This document shows positions 26,221-34,707 of a stretch of 64,000 nt of DNA, piece after piece; positions within the stretch are counted from its first letter, which is position 1, and each line of letters begins with the position of its first letter. The position numbers were made by a program, and so were the translations under genes. The DNA is taken from NCBI RefSeq assembly GCF_008806775.1, contig NZ_WAEM01000001.1:791422-855421 (forward strand), in the 5' to 3' direction. Below the pieces are notes generated by a model that searched no databases, was not told where the DNA came from, and was given only the letters and a program-made list of their open reading frames with translations. The stretch comes from Flavobacterium luteum. GTDB lineage: Bacteria > Bacteroidota > Bacteroidia > Flavobacteriales > Flavobacteriaceae.

Positions 26221-26255
26221 TTGTGTCAAAAGAACAAATCAAAATGTTAACTTTG
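26221..26255 (+). promoter_or_regulatory. Candidate uvrA promoter
   Basis: TTGTG at 26221 and TAACTTTG at 26248-26255 match the -33 and -7 elements with 24 bases between TTG and TA, one more than the usual range. The -7 box ends 16 bases before the preferred ATG at 26272. I see no LexA-like palindrome. Confidence 0.5.
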
Positions 26256-26271
26256 CGTTTTGACCAAAATT

Positions 26272-29103
26272 ATGCTAGAAAATAATAATACTATTGAGGT
26301 ATTAGGAGCGCGAGTTCATAATCTAAAAAATATTGATATCTCTATTCCTAGAGAAAAATTAGTCGTGATTACTGGACTATCAGGTTCCGGCAAATCTTCA
26401 TTGGCGTTCGATACCATTTATGCAGAAGGACAACGTCGTTATGTGGAAACTTTTTCAGCTTATGCAAGACAATTCCTTGGAGGATTAGAGCGTCCTGATG
26501 TAGATAAAATTGATGGCCTTTCGCCTGTAATTGCTATCGAGCAAAAAACGACAAGCAAAAGCCCTCGTTCTACAGTAGGAACTATTACTGAGATTTATGA
26601 TTTTCTCAGATTACTTTTTGCTCGAGCAGGTGACGCTTACAGTTATAATACGGGTGAAAAAATGGTTTCCTATAGTGATGATCAAATTAAAGAACTCATT
26701 ACCAAAGATTTCATTGGCAAGCGCATCAATATTTTAGCTCCTATAATTAAAGCTAGGAAAGGACATTATGGGGAATTATTCCAGCAAATTGCGAAGCAAG
26801 GATTCTTGAAAGTAAGAATCAATGGTGAAGTCAAAGATATTACAGCAGGCATGAAACTCGATCGTTACAAAACTCATGATATAGAAATTGTGATTGATCG
26901 GATAGTGATTGAAGATACTATTGACAATGAAAAAAGACTCACCGAAAGCATTAAAACAGCTATGTATCATGGCGAAAATGTATTGATGATTTTAGATCAG
27001 GATAGTAATCAGATTCGGTTTTTTAGTAGAAATTTGATGTGTCCTACAACAGGAATCTCATACCAAAATCCAGAACCAAATTTGTTTTCATTCAACTCCC
27101 CAAAAGGAGCTTGTAGCCATTGTAATGGTTTAGGAACAGTAAATGAAATTAATATTAAAAAAATAATTCCTAATCCTAAATTATCTATAAAAGCGGGTGG
27201 TTTTGTACCTTTAGGAGAATACAAATCGTCTTGGATCTTCAAGCAATTGGAAATTATTGGCGAAAAATATAACTTTAAATTAGCAGATACTATAGAAACC
27301 ATTTCTGAGGAAGCAATGGAAATGATTTTGAACGGCGGAAAAGAAAAATTTACAGTAGAGTCTAAAACATTAGGAGTCACTAAAGAATATAAAATTGAAT
27401 TTGAGGGCATTTCACATTTTATTAAAAATCAACATGATGAAAGCGGTTCTGCTACAATAAAACGTTGGGCAAAGGAATTCATGGATGAAATAAAATGTCC
27501 TATTTGTGAAGGTTCCAGATTAAAAAAAGAGGCCTTGTTTTTTAAAATAAACAACAAAAATATTACTGAATTATGTGATTTAGACATTTCAGATTTAACC
27601 ATTTGGTTTCATGACTTACAAAATCATTTATCTGAAAAACAAAAGATTATAGCAAGCGAGGTCATCAAAGAAATTAAAGATAGATTAAACTTTCTAATGA
27701 ATGTAGGTTTAGATTATTTGGCTTTAAGCCGAAGCTCAAAATCACTTTCTGGTGGAGAAGCACAACGCATTCGACTGGCTACACAAATTGGTTCACAATT
27801 GGTTGGCGTTTTATATATTTTAGATGAACCGAGTATTGGTTTGCATCAAAGAGACAATGAAAAATTGATTCATTCTTTAGAACAATTGCGTGACATTGGA
27901 AACTCAGTAATTGTTGTAGAACATGATAAAGATATGATTGAACGAGCTGATTATGTTATTGATATTGGTCCGAAAGCGGGAAAATATGGCGGAGAAATCA
28001 TCAGCAAAGGAACACCTGCCGAAATCCTAAAAGAACATACTATGACAGCAATGTATCTGAATGGTGAAATGAAAATTGAAATTCCTAAAAAACGACGTAT
28101 CGGAAACGGAAAATTTCTGAAATTATCTGGAGCAACTGGAAATAACCTTAAAAACGTTTCGATAGAATTACCTCTTGGAAAAATGATTTGCGTTACTGGG
28201 GTTTCTGGAAGCGGAAAATCGACTTTAATAAATGAAACACTCTACCCTATTTTAAATGAATTTTATTTTAATGGTGTAAAAAAACCGCAACCCTATAAAA
28301 AAATTGAAGGTTTAGAACATATTGATAAAGTTATAGATATCGACCAAAGTCCTATTGGCAGAACACCCCGCTCAAATCCAGCAACATATACCGAAGTTTT
28401 TACTGAAATTAGAAACCTATTTACGATGACTTCAGAAAGTATGATTCGTGGCTATAAAGCTGGACGATTTAGTTTTAATGTAAAAGGAGGGCGTTGCGAA
28501 ACCTGTGAAGGCGCTGGCGTTAGAACTATTGAAATGAATTTTTTACCTGACGTTTATGTAGAATGCGAAACCTGTCAAGGCAAACGTTTTAACAGAGAAA
28601 CTTTAGAGATTCGATACAAAGGAAAATCAATTTCAGATGTTTTGAATATGACCGTAGATGAAGCTGTTCCATTTTTTGAAAATATTCCTAAAATATACCG
28701 TAAAGTTAAAACCATTCAGGATGTTGGTTTAGGCTATATTACTCTAGGACAGCAAAGCACAACACTTTCTGGAGGCGAAGCACAACGAATTAAATTGGCT
28801 GGAGAATTATCTAAAAAAGATACTGGAAATACGTTTTATATTTTAGACGAACCCACAACTGGCTTGCATTTCGAAGACATTCGAGTATTGATGGAAGTCA
28901 TCAATAAATTAGTAGATAAAGGCAATACAATTTTGATTATTGAACATAATATGGATGTAATTAAATTAGCTGATTACATCATAGATATTGGTCTTGAAGG
29001 CGGAAAAGGCGGAGGTGAAGTTGTTGCAAAAGGCACTCCTGAGGAACTCATTAAAAATAAGAAAAGCTATACTGCACAGTTTCTGAAAAAAGAATTACTT
29101 TAG
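26272..29103 (+). CDS. uvrA: Excinuclease ABC subunit A
   Basis: The protein has 943 residues from ATG at 26272; a TTG four codons earlier lies closer to the -7 box and is less likely. Two ABC ATPase modules carry Walker A GLSGSGKSS and GVSGSGKST, and signature LSGGEAQRIRL and LSGGEAQRIKL. Zinc modules show CSHCNGLG, CPICEGSR and CETCEGAG...CETCQGKR. UvrA dimers find bulky DNA lesions and load UvrB in nucleotide excision repair. It stands alone, followed by the LOG-family gene. Confidence 0.97.
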   Translation: MLENNNTIEVLGARVHNLKNIDISIPREKLVVITGLSGSGKSSLAFDTIYAEGQRRYVETFSAYARQFLGGLERPDVDKIDGLSPVIAIEQKTTSKSPRSTVGTITEIYDFLRLLFARAGDAYSYNTGEKMVSYSDDQIKELITKDFIGKRINILAPIIKARKGHYGELFQQIAKQGFLKVRINGEVKDITAGMKLDRYKTHDIEIVIDRIVIEDTIDNEKRLTESIKTAMYHGENVLMILDQDSNQIRFFSRNLMCPTTGISYQNPEPNLFSFNSPKGACSHCNGLGTVNEINIKKIIPNPKLSIKAGGFVPLGEYKSSWIFKQLEIIGEKYNFKLADTIETISEEAMEMILNGGKEKFTVESKTLGVTKEYKIEFEGISHFIKNQHDESGSATIKRWAKEFMDEIKCPICEGSRLKKEALFFKINNKNITELCDLDISDLTIWFHDLQNHLSEKQKIIASEVIKEIKDRLNFLMNVGLDYLALSRSSKSLSGGEAQRIRLATQIGSQLVGVLYILDEPSIGLHQRDNEKLIHSLEQLRDIGNSVIVVEHDKDMIERADYVIDIGPKAGKYGGEIISKGTPAEILKEHTMTAMYLNGEMKIEIPKKRRIGNGKFLKLSGATGNNLKNVSIELPLGKMICVTGVSGSGKSTLINETLYPILNEFYFNGVKKPQPYKKIEGLEHIDKVIDIDQSPIGRTPRSNPATYTEVFTEIRNLFTMTSESMIRGYKAGRFSFNVKGGRCETCEGAGVRTIEMNFLPDVYVECETCQGKRFNRETLEIRYKGKSISDVLNMTVDEAVPFFENIPKIYRKVKTIQDVGLGYITLGQQSTTLSGGEAQRIKLAGELSKKDTGNTFYILDEPTTGLHFEDIRVLMEVINKLVDKGNTILIIEHNMDVIKLADYIIDIGLEGGKGGGEVVAKGTPEELIKNKKSYTAQFLKKELL

Positions 29104-29163
29104 CAGGCTGTTTTATAATTATTTTGAAACATTAAAATTAAAAGAATTTTTAGTATAAAGAAT

Positions 29164-29892
29164 ATGAAGTTACAAGATTTTGATCATGACGAAGAGAAAG
29201 TAATCCAAGATAAATTGAAGCGAAAAACTTGGAATGAAATACGAACAAATGATAGTTGGGCTATTTTTAAAATAATGTCTGAGTTTGTAAACGGTTATGA
29301 AACCATGTCTCGAATTGGCCCATGTGTTACTATATTTGGTTCGGCTAGGATAAAGCCAGAACATCCCTATTATCAATTAGCTGAAAAAATTGCTTATAAA
29401 ATAAGTAAAGCAGGTTATGGAATAATAACAGGTGGTGGGCCTGGAATTATGGAAGCGGGCAATAAAGGGGCTAATCTTGGTGGGGGAACTTCTGTAGGGC
29501 TAAATATTGAGTTGCCTTTTGAACAACACTTTAATCCTTATATTGATAAAGATAAAAACTTAAACTTTGATTATTTCTTTGTCCGCAAAGTTATCTTCGT
29601 GAAATATTCTCAAGGTTTTGTGGTCATGCCAGGTGGTTTTGGAACATTGGACGAAATGTTTGAAGCAATAACATTAATTCAGACTAAAAAAATCGGAAAA
29701 TTTCCAATCATTCTTGTAGGTTCTGAATTCTGGGCAGGTCTTATCGATTGGATTAAAACCGTTTTAATAGAAAAAGAAAAGACTGTTAAAATTGAAGATT
29801 TAGATTTATTTAAAATCGTTGACACTGAAGATGAAGTTGTTGAGGTCTTGAATAATTTTTATAAAAAATACAATTTAAGTCCTAATTTTTAA
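29164..29892 (+). CDS. LOG family protein (TIGR00730 type)
   Basis: The protein has 242 residues. The Rossmann-like core carries VTIFGSARI, GGGPGIMEAGNKGA and MPGGFGTLDE, the last being the nucleotide-ribose binding signature of the LOG/lysine decarboxylase-like family. Members cleave ribose-5-phosphate from nucleoside 5'-monophosphates (cytokinin-activating or nucleotidase-like). A 60-residue N-terminal extension (QDFDHDEEKVIQDKLKR) is typical of Bacteroidota members. It may share a transcript with uvrA (60-base gap) and ends in a strong terminator. Confidence 0.9.
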   Translation: MKLQDFDHDEEKVIQDKLKRKTWNEIRTNDSWAIFKIMSEFVNGYETMSRIGPCVTIFGSARIKPEHPYYQLAEKIAYKISKAGYGIITGGGPGIMEAGNKGANLGGGTSVGLNIELPFEQHFNPYIDKDKNLNFDYFFVRKVIFVKYSQGFVVMPGGFGTLDEMFEAITLIQTKKIGKFPIILVGSEFWAGLIDWIKTVLIEKEKTVKIEDLDLFKIVDTEDEVVEVLNNFYKKYNLSPNF

Positions 29893-29925
29893 AAAAAATG
29901 CTTCCGAAATTGGAAGCATTTTTTT
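29892..29925 (+). terminator. Strong rho-independent terminator
   Basis: A perfect ten-bp stem AAATGCTTCC/GGAAGCATTT with a six-base loop is followed by a T-run and preceded by A8. It starts at the stop of the LOG-family gene. Confidence 0.93.
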
Positions 29926-30022
29926 ATATGACTCTAATTTTTAATTAAATTAGCATAAACTAACATATAATTTTAATGCGCGTATTTTCGTTTTAACTTT
30001 ATTACAATTATTCCTAAAAGAC

Positions 30023-32845
30023 TTGAGAAAAATTTATTCCTTTTTTATACTAATTGTTTTGTTTACTTCTATGAAACAATATGGTCAACATCATTCTAAA
30101 ATGACAGTTGCCATAAATCCTGAAACTAAAATAATTACTGTTTTTCAAGAACTAACATTTTTCAATCAGACTTCAGATTCCTTGAGCACAATTATTTTAA
30201 ACGATTGGAACAATGCTTTTTCATCAAAAAATTCACTTTTAGCAAAAAGGTTTTCAGATGAATTTATTCGAAACTTTCATTTGTCTAGCGAAAAACAAAA
30301 AGGATTTACAAAAAATATTACTGTTTTTGATGAAAACAAACTCTTTTTACTATGGAATAGAGATGAAAAAAATGTAGATTTAATAGAATTATGTTTGAAT
30401 TCGAAATTGGCACCCGACCAAAAAGTAAAACTATATTTAACTTATACTGTAAAAATACCAAGTGATGAATTCACGAAATTTGGTTTTGGATCTAATAATA
30501 AAATGAGTTTAAAAAATTGGTTTCTAACTCCAGCTCGATATGAAAATAATACTTTTATAAAATACAGCAATGCCAATTTAGATGATATTGCAAATGCCAT
30601 TTCCGATTATGAATTAGAAATTAAAATACCTTCTGATTTTGAGTTAACTTCTGATCTCAATCAAATTAAAAAAACAAATACTAAAGAAGATATAATCTAT
30701 ACTTTTTCAGGAAAAAACAGACTTGATTTTAATCTAATTTTAGAACATAAAACCAGTTTCAGCAGTTTTAAAAATGATGCAGTTGATGTTATTTGTAATT
30801 TAAAAGACAATAAGCTAAATGACATCCAGAAAGCGATTGTAATTGATGGAATTGTAAATTTTGTCAATTCTGAAATTGGTCAATATCCTCATGAAAAAAT
30901 CACAGTCACCCAAGAAGATTATGAACGAAATCCTTTTTATGGTTTAAATCAACTTCCTGCATTTATAAGTCCCTTTTCTGACGAATTTTTATTTGAACTT
31001 AAATTTTTAAAAACCTATCTCAATAATTATTTAAAGAACACTTTAAATTTAGATAGCAGAAAAGACAATTGGATTTTTGATGGCATTCAGGTCTATACTA
31101 TGATGAAATATATAGATCAAAATCATCCCGAAAGTAAAATGATGGGGAGTTTGGCAAAATTAAAAATACTCAAAAGCTTCAATTTAATCAATTTAAACTT
31201 TAACGAACAATACAGCTATTATTATATGCTTATGGCTCGAAAAAATTTAGATCAACCATTAAGCGAATCTAAAGAAAATTTAATTCGATTTAATGAAAAA
31301 ATTGCTTCAAAATACAGAGCGGGATTAAGCTTGAAATACTTAGATAATTATTTAGACCAAAATATTGTCCCCAATGCTATTAAGCAATTTTATGCCGTAA
31401 ATAAAGAAAAACAGACCTCTAGAATCACTTTCGAAGAAATTCTTAAAACCAATTCCAACAAAAATATTGATTGGTTTTTTAAAACAATTATCGATTCGCG
31501 AGATATAATTGATTATAAATTTTCAGATTTCTCTAAAACAAAAGATAGCATTACTTTTACTATCAAAAACAAAACGGGAACTACAGTTCCAATACCAGTA
31601 TACGGAGTAAAAAAAGGAGGAATTGTTTTTAAAAAATGGTTCGAAAACATTCAAACTGACAGCACATTTACTTTAATAAGAAAAGAGGCTGATAAAATAG
31701 TTTTAAACTATAAAAATGAAGTTCCAGAATTTAATTTAAGAAACAATTGGAAATCCTTGAAAGGGTTTTCTCCAACAAATCGTCCTATAAAATTCATCTT
31801 TATGAAAGACTTAGAGGATCCTTATTACAATCAAATATTGTATGTACCCACGCTTTCCTACAATTTTTATGACGGAATTAGTTTAGGAATGCGGCTACAC
31901 AATAAAACAATTCTTGACAAACCTTTTACTTTTGACATTAACCCGATATATTCAACAAAAACAAGTACACTTTCAGGGATATACTCCTTTGGAATTAATC
32001 AAAACTACAGAGAAGGAAGGTTATATAATGTAAGATATTCTATGAATGCTTCCTTCTTTCATTATGCACCTGATGCTACTTATTTAAAAATAAATCCAAC
32101 TATTTCTATGTTTATAAGAGAACCTAATTTTAGAGATAATAGAAAACAGGGATTCTTTTTTAGATACAATATTGTTAACAAAGAAGCATCAATTATAACA
32201 AATAACACAAATGAAAATTATAGAATTTTCAGCGCAAAATATTTTAACTATAGAACAGAAGTTACCAATCACGTCAATTTTAATTCTGATGTACAATTGT
32301 CGAGCGGCTTTGGTAAATTAGCTGGTGAAATACAATATAGAAAACTTTTTAATGACAATCGTCAAATTAATTTAAGGCTATTTGCAGGTGCATTTATGTA
32401 CAATAATAATAAAAGTAATGATTATGATTTTGGTTTAAGTAACCCAAAGGATTATCTTTTTGAATATAACTATTTAGGAAGATCAGAAACAACGGGACTA
32501 TTAAGCCAACAATTTTTCCTTGCAGAAGGTGGCTTTAAATCAAAATTAAATCCTTCATTAATAAATCAATGGATGGTAACAACTAATCTAAGTTTTAATG
32601 TTTGGAATTGGATAGAAATTTATAATGATTTAGGAGTAATAAAAAACAAAAATAGCAACGAAAAGTTCCTATTTGATAATGGTATCCGACTAAATCTTGT
32701 TGCCGATTACTTCGAATTGTACTTTCCAGTCTACTCCAATAGAGGTTGGGAAATTTCAGATAAAAACTATTCTGATAAGATTCGATTTGTAGTAACTTTA
32801 AGTCCTAAAACTTTGATGAATCTTTTTACTAGAAAGTGGTTTTAA
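30023..32845 (+). CDS. Large exported M1-peptidase-like protein with degenerate active site
   Basis: The protein has 940 residues. The start is TTG at 30023: it gives a proper signal peptide (RKIYSFFILIVLFTS, cut near QYGQ), whereas the next Met falls inside it. Residues about 25-240 resemble the N-terminal beta domain of M1 aminopeptidases. Residues 270-480 resemble the catalytic helical domain, with YGLNQLP near the GAMEN position and WIFDGIQVYTMMKY near the WxNEGFAxY position. The expected HExxH reads FELKFL, so zinc ligands are absent and peptidase activity is doubtful. The last 350 residues are strand-rich and aromatic-rich and may form an outer-membrane barrel. No T9SS sorting domain. 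A binding or export role is likelier than catalysis. Confidence 0.65.
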   Translation: MRKIYSFFILIVLFTSMKQYGQHHSKMTVAINPETKIITVFQELTFFNQTSDSLSTIILNDWNNAFSSKNSLLAKRFSDEFIRNFHLSSEKQKGFTKNITVFDENKLFLLWNRDEKNVDLIELCLNSKLAPDQKVKLYLTYTVKIPSDEFTKFGFGSNNKMSLKNWFLTPARYENNTFIKYSNANLDDIANAISDYELEIKIPSDFELTSDLNQIKKTNTKEDIIYTFSGKNRLDFNLILEHKTSFSSFKNDAVDVICNLKDNKLNDIQKAIVIDGIVNFVNSEIGQYPHEKITVTQEDYERNPFYGLNQLPAFISPFSDEFLFELKFLKTYLNNYLKNTLNLDSRKDNWIFDGIQVYTMMKYIDQNHPESKMMGSLAKLKILKSFNLINLNFNEQYSYYYMLMARKNLDQPLSESKENLIRFNEKIASKYRAGLSLKYLDNYLDQNIVPNAIKQFYAVNKEKQTSRITFEEILKTNSNKNIDWFFKTIIDSRDIIDYKFSDFSKTKDSITFTIKNKTGTTVPIPVYGVKKGGIVFKKWFENIQTDSTFTLIRKEADKIVLNYKNEVPEFNLRNNWKSLKGFSPTNRPIKFIFMKDLEDPYYNQILYVPTLSYNFYDGISLGMRLHNKTILDKPFTFDINPIYSTKTSTLSGIYSFGINQNYREGRLYNVRYSMNASFFHYAPDATYLKINPTISMFIREPNFRDNRKQGFFFRYNIVNKEASIITNNTNENYRIFSAKYFNYRTEVTNHVNFNSDVQLSSGFGKLAGEIQYRKLFNDNRQINLRLFAGAFMYNNNKSNDYDFGLSNPKDYLFEYNYLGRSETTGLLSQQFFLAEGGFKSKLNPSLINQWMVTTNLSFNVWNWIEIYNDLGVIKNKNSNEKFLFDNGIRLNLVADYFELYFPVYSNRGWEISDKNYSDKIRFVVTLSPKTLMNLFTRKWF

Positions 32846-33196
32846 AAGCAAGCAAAATTTAAATCAAAAACTATTATTTTCAGATTGATGTGTTAAAAAT
32901 TTTAGTGGAATGAAAACTCTGAATGTTATTATTTTAGTTCCATAAGAAATTATACAAAATAGATTATGAGTTAGATCTAATTTTGATAAATTTGCCTAGT
33001 CAGTTAGGCTAAAGCCTCAGGTGTTTTAGTCCCTAATTGGAGTGGGCACAGAATGCAATTCTGCGCTATCCAACCGAAAAAATTTATTGCATATCCGAGC
33101 AATTGGGTTTATATACATTTCTAGTGTTTGGATTTCAAGATGATAAAATTTACAGCTATCATAAACAAGAAACTTTAACCGTAATCACAGATTATT
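32846..33196 (+). other. Intergenic region with an inverted copy of the structured repeat
   Basis: It holds a small AGGCT/AGCCT hairpin (33006-33017), a TAAATTTG box (32987-32994) without a well-placed -33, and the inverted repeat copy at 33042-33107. A 59-codon open frame runs from 33037 to 33216; its second half (DDKIYSYHKQETLTVITDYY) reads like protein and may be a gene remnant, but the frame begins inside the repeat and I could not assign it. Confidence 0.5.
33042..33107 (-). repeat. Structured repeat element, copy A (inverted)
   Basis: Read on the minus strand it begins CCCAATTGCTCGGATATG and ends with the hairpin GCGCAGAAT-TGC-ATTCTGTGC followed by CCCAC. Its last 29 bases (33042-33070) are an exact inverted copy of 34046-34074, on the other side of the gene at 33197-33988. 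The 5' half is more diverged from copies B and C. Confidence 0.85.
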
Positions 33197-33988
33197 ATGA
33201 CATGCCTAAAAAATAATTATATTTTTTTTATCTGTATATTTTTTTCAAATTTAAATTATTCTCAAGAGGCAGAAAAGCTTTTTAAAAATGAATATTCAAA
33301 AATTAGTATAATTATACAGCCCGCAAAATTGAAAGGATTTAACGTCTCTACTGTTACAGCACCAATAATAAGTTTTAATAATACGTCATCAATTCAGTTT
33401 GGATTTTCTTATAATTTTGCACAAAGTAAAAATTTTAATTTCAAAACAGGTATCGTAGCAAAAGGATTTCGCCCATCATTTGATATTATTATACCTAAAG
33501 AAGATTTAAATTTTGGTTTTGACTATAGCAATGAACTAACTCAATTTGATTTGTCCAATCAATATGTAATTTCAGAAATATTTGCAACTGAATATTTTTA
33601 CCCATTATCAAAAAAATTAAATGTTGTAATAGGTTTGGGAATCAGTTTAGACCTAAGAACAGGTGGAGGTAATAATCTATTATCAGTTGCAGTTTATGAT
33701 TATAATACCAATGAATATAAAGATATCCTGTTAATTGATTCAATTGAACGACAGATTACTGGCTCAGCCGATGTATCACTTGGATTAAATTACAAAGCTA
33801 AATTTGGACTAATTCAATTTACAGTTTTTAATAATTCACAACAACTTTCTAAACCGAAGACAGGTGTTTATCAATTTAGTAACCTAACTAACAACAAAAC
33901 AAGTATAGGAGTTTATAATGTAACAGGAAATTATTTTGGTTTTAGTTTATCGGTATCTCCTAAAAGATGGTGGCTAAAAGCTAAATAG
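33197..33988 (+). CDS. Outer-membrane beta-barrel-like hypothetical protein
   Basis: The protein has 263 residues. A signal peptide (IFFICIFFSNLNYSQ) leads to alternating hydrophobic strands with aromatic girdles (SIQFGFSYNFAQS, LNVVIGLGISLDLRT, FGLIQFTVFN) and a strand-like C-terminus GFSLSVSPKRWW. This is consistent with a small outer-membrane barrel, but no named family is recognisable. It is flanked by oppositely oriented copies of a 66-67 bp repeat and appears as an isolated insertion-like gene between two unrelated large genes. Confidence 0.65.
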   Translation: MTCLKNNYIFFICIFFSNLNYSQEAEKLFKNEYSKISIIIQPAKLKGFNVSTVTAPIISFNNTSSIQFGFSYNFAQSKNFNFKTGIVAKGFRPSFDIIIPKEDLNFGFDYSNELTQFDLSNQYVISEIFATEYFYPLSKKLNVVIGLGISLDLRTGGGNNLLSVAVYDYNTNEYKDILLIDSIERQITGSADVSLGLNYKAKFGLIQFTVFNNSQQLSKPKTGVYQFSNLTNNKTSIGVYNVTGNYFGFSLSVSPKRWWLKAK

Positions 33989-34007
33989 ATCGGCTCTATT
34001 TAAAGTG

Positions 34008-34074
34008 CCCAGATAGCTCGGATATGACAAAATACTTTCGTGAACGATAGCGCAGAATTGCATTCTGTGCCCAC
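34008..34074 (+). repeat. Structured repeat element, copy B
   Basis: It begins CCCAGATAGCTCGGATATG, then ACAAAATA and GTGAACGATAGC, and ends with hairpin GCGCAGAAT-TGC-ATTCTGTGC plus CCCAC. It is aligned over its whole length with copy C, and its last 29 bases equal copy A inverted. Confidence 0.88.
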
Positions 34075-34095
34075 AAATAAAAAACAAAACAAATT

Positions 34096-34132
34096 AAAAA
34101 AGCTATATTTTAAGTGATATAGCTTTTTTTTT
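34096..34132 (+). terminator. Terminator hairpin after repeat copy B
   Basis: AGCTATAT and ATATAGCT form a perfect eight-bp stem with an eight-base loop, preceded by A6 and followed by T9. It may end the transcript of the gene at 33197-33988. Confidence 0.8.
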
Positions 34133-34188
34133 GTAAAGGAGTACTGAGAGTACTGCAAATTTCTAATGACTTTATGTTTTTTTAAATA

Positions 34189-34255
34189 CCCTGATGGCGC
34201 GGATATGACAAAATAAAGTCGTGAACGCTAGCGCGGAAATGTTTTCCGTGCCCAC
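34189..34255 (+). repeat. Structured repeat element, copy C
   Basis: It begins CCCTGATGGCGCGGATATG, shares ACAAAATA and GTGAACGCTAGC with copy B, and ends in hairpin GCGCGGAAA-TGT-TTTCCGTGC plus CCCAC. The stem differs from copies A and B at two paired positions on both strands, so pairing is kept. Confidence 0.88.
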
Positions 34256-34283
34256 AAACTAGAGCAACGAAAAATAATTCAAT

Positions 34284-34318
34284 AAAAGCTATGTCAATAA
34301 AATGATATAGCTTTTTTT
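34284..34318 (+). terminator. Terminator hairpin after repeat copy C
   Basis: AAAAGCTATGTCA pairs with TGATATAGCTTTT (one wobble) across a six-base loop and is followed by a T-run. It shares the AAAGCTAT/ATAGCTTT stem with the hairpin after copy B, so repeat and terminator were duplicated as one module. Confidence 0.8.
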
Positions 34319-34384
34319 GTTTACGTTTATAGCTGGCTTCGCAAAAGGCTCAAGACTTTTCAGATTTTTTTTAAACTTGTAATG

Positions 34385-34543
34385 TTGTGAGCAAAAATAA
34401 ATTTTTATAAAATTGCTCACAAAGTTGTGAGCAAAAAAAACATTTTTTAAAAAACGCTCACAAGTTTGTGGTAAAAAAAATAGAATTGAAAAACTTATCA
34501 CAAGGTTGTGATAAAAAATAATTTTTTATAAAATCTATCACAA
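34385..34543. repeat. Array of four tandem ~40-bp palindromic units
   Basis: Four units start at 34385, 34425, 34466 and 34506 (period 40-41) and are separated by only 2 bases. Each has a left arm beginning TTGTG, an A/T-only or nearly A/T-only centre of about 18-23 bases, and a right arm ending CACAA. Arms are TTGTGAGCAA/TTGCTCACAA, TTGTGAGC/GCTCACAA, TTGTGGTAA/TTATCACAA and TTGTGATA/TATCACAA. Arm changes are matched on both sides (one G-T wobble), so pairing or dyad symmetry has been maintained. Function unknown. Confidence 0.9.
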
Positions 34544-34674
34544 ATTCAAATCGCAATCTATAATCACCACAAAATAAATGACAGCATAAAACTGAAATAA
34601 AGCACTAGAAGTTAGACTAAAAACGATTAAAATAGATATTTTACATTGCATTATGAATATCGTTACTTTTTAAT

Positions 34675-34682
34675 TAAATTTG
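34675..34682 (+). promoter_or_regulatory. Candidate -7 box (TAAATTTG) for the dehydrogenase E1 gene
   Basis: This is an exact TANNTTTG match 25 bases before the ATG at 34708. A TTG at 34646-34648 is 26 bases upstream, slightly beyond the usual spacing. Confidence 0.45.
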
Positions 34683-34707
34683 TTGCTTAAAGCTATACAT
34701 TCTATTT

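Larger units (their letters stand above)
33989..34707. other. Long non-coding region rich in structured repeats
   Basis: The 719 bases contain no convincing gene. In order: repeat copy B, a terminator, repeat copy C, a second near-identical terminator, an array of four 40-bp palindromes, and a candidate promoter for the dehydrogenase E1 gene. An open frame on the minus strand at 34289-34501 merely runs through the terminator and the array and is not believable. Confidence 0.85.

Noticed and set aside
27009..27410. Minus-strand open frame of 133 codons inside uvrA
   Set aside because: Antisense to conserved UvrA sequence; no independent support.
34289..34501. Minus-strand open frame of 70 codons
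   Set aside because: It reads through a terminator hairpin and the palindrome array and has low-complexity composition; not a gene.
34385..34543. CRISPR-like regularity
   Set aside because: Units are themselves palindromic and separated by only 2 bases; there are no unique spacers and no cas genes in the window.
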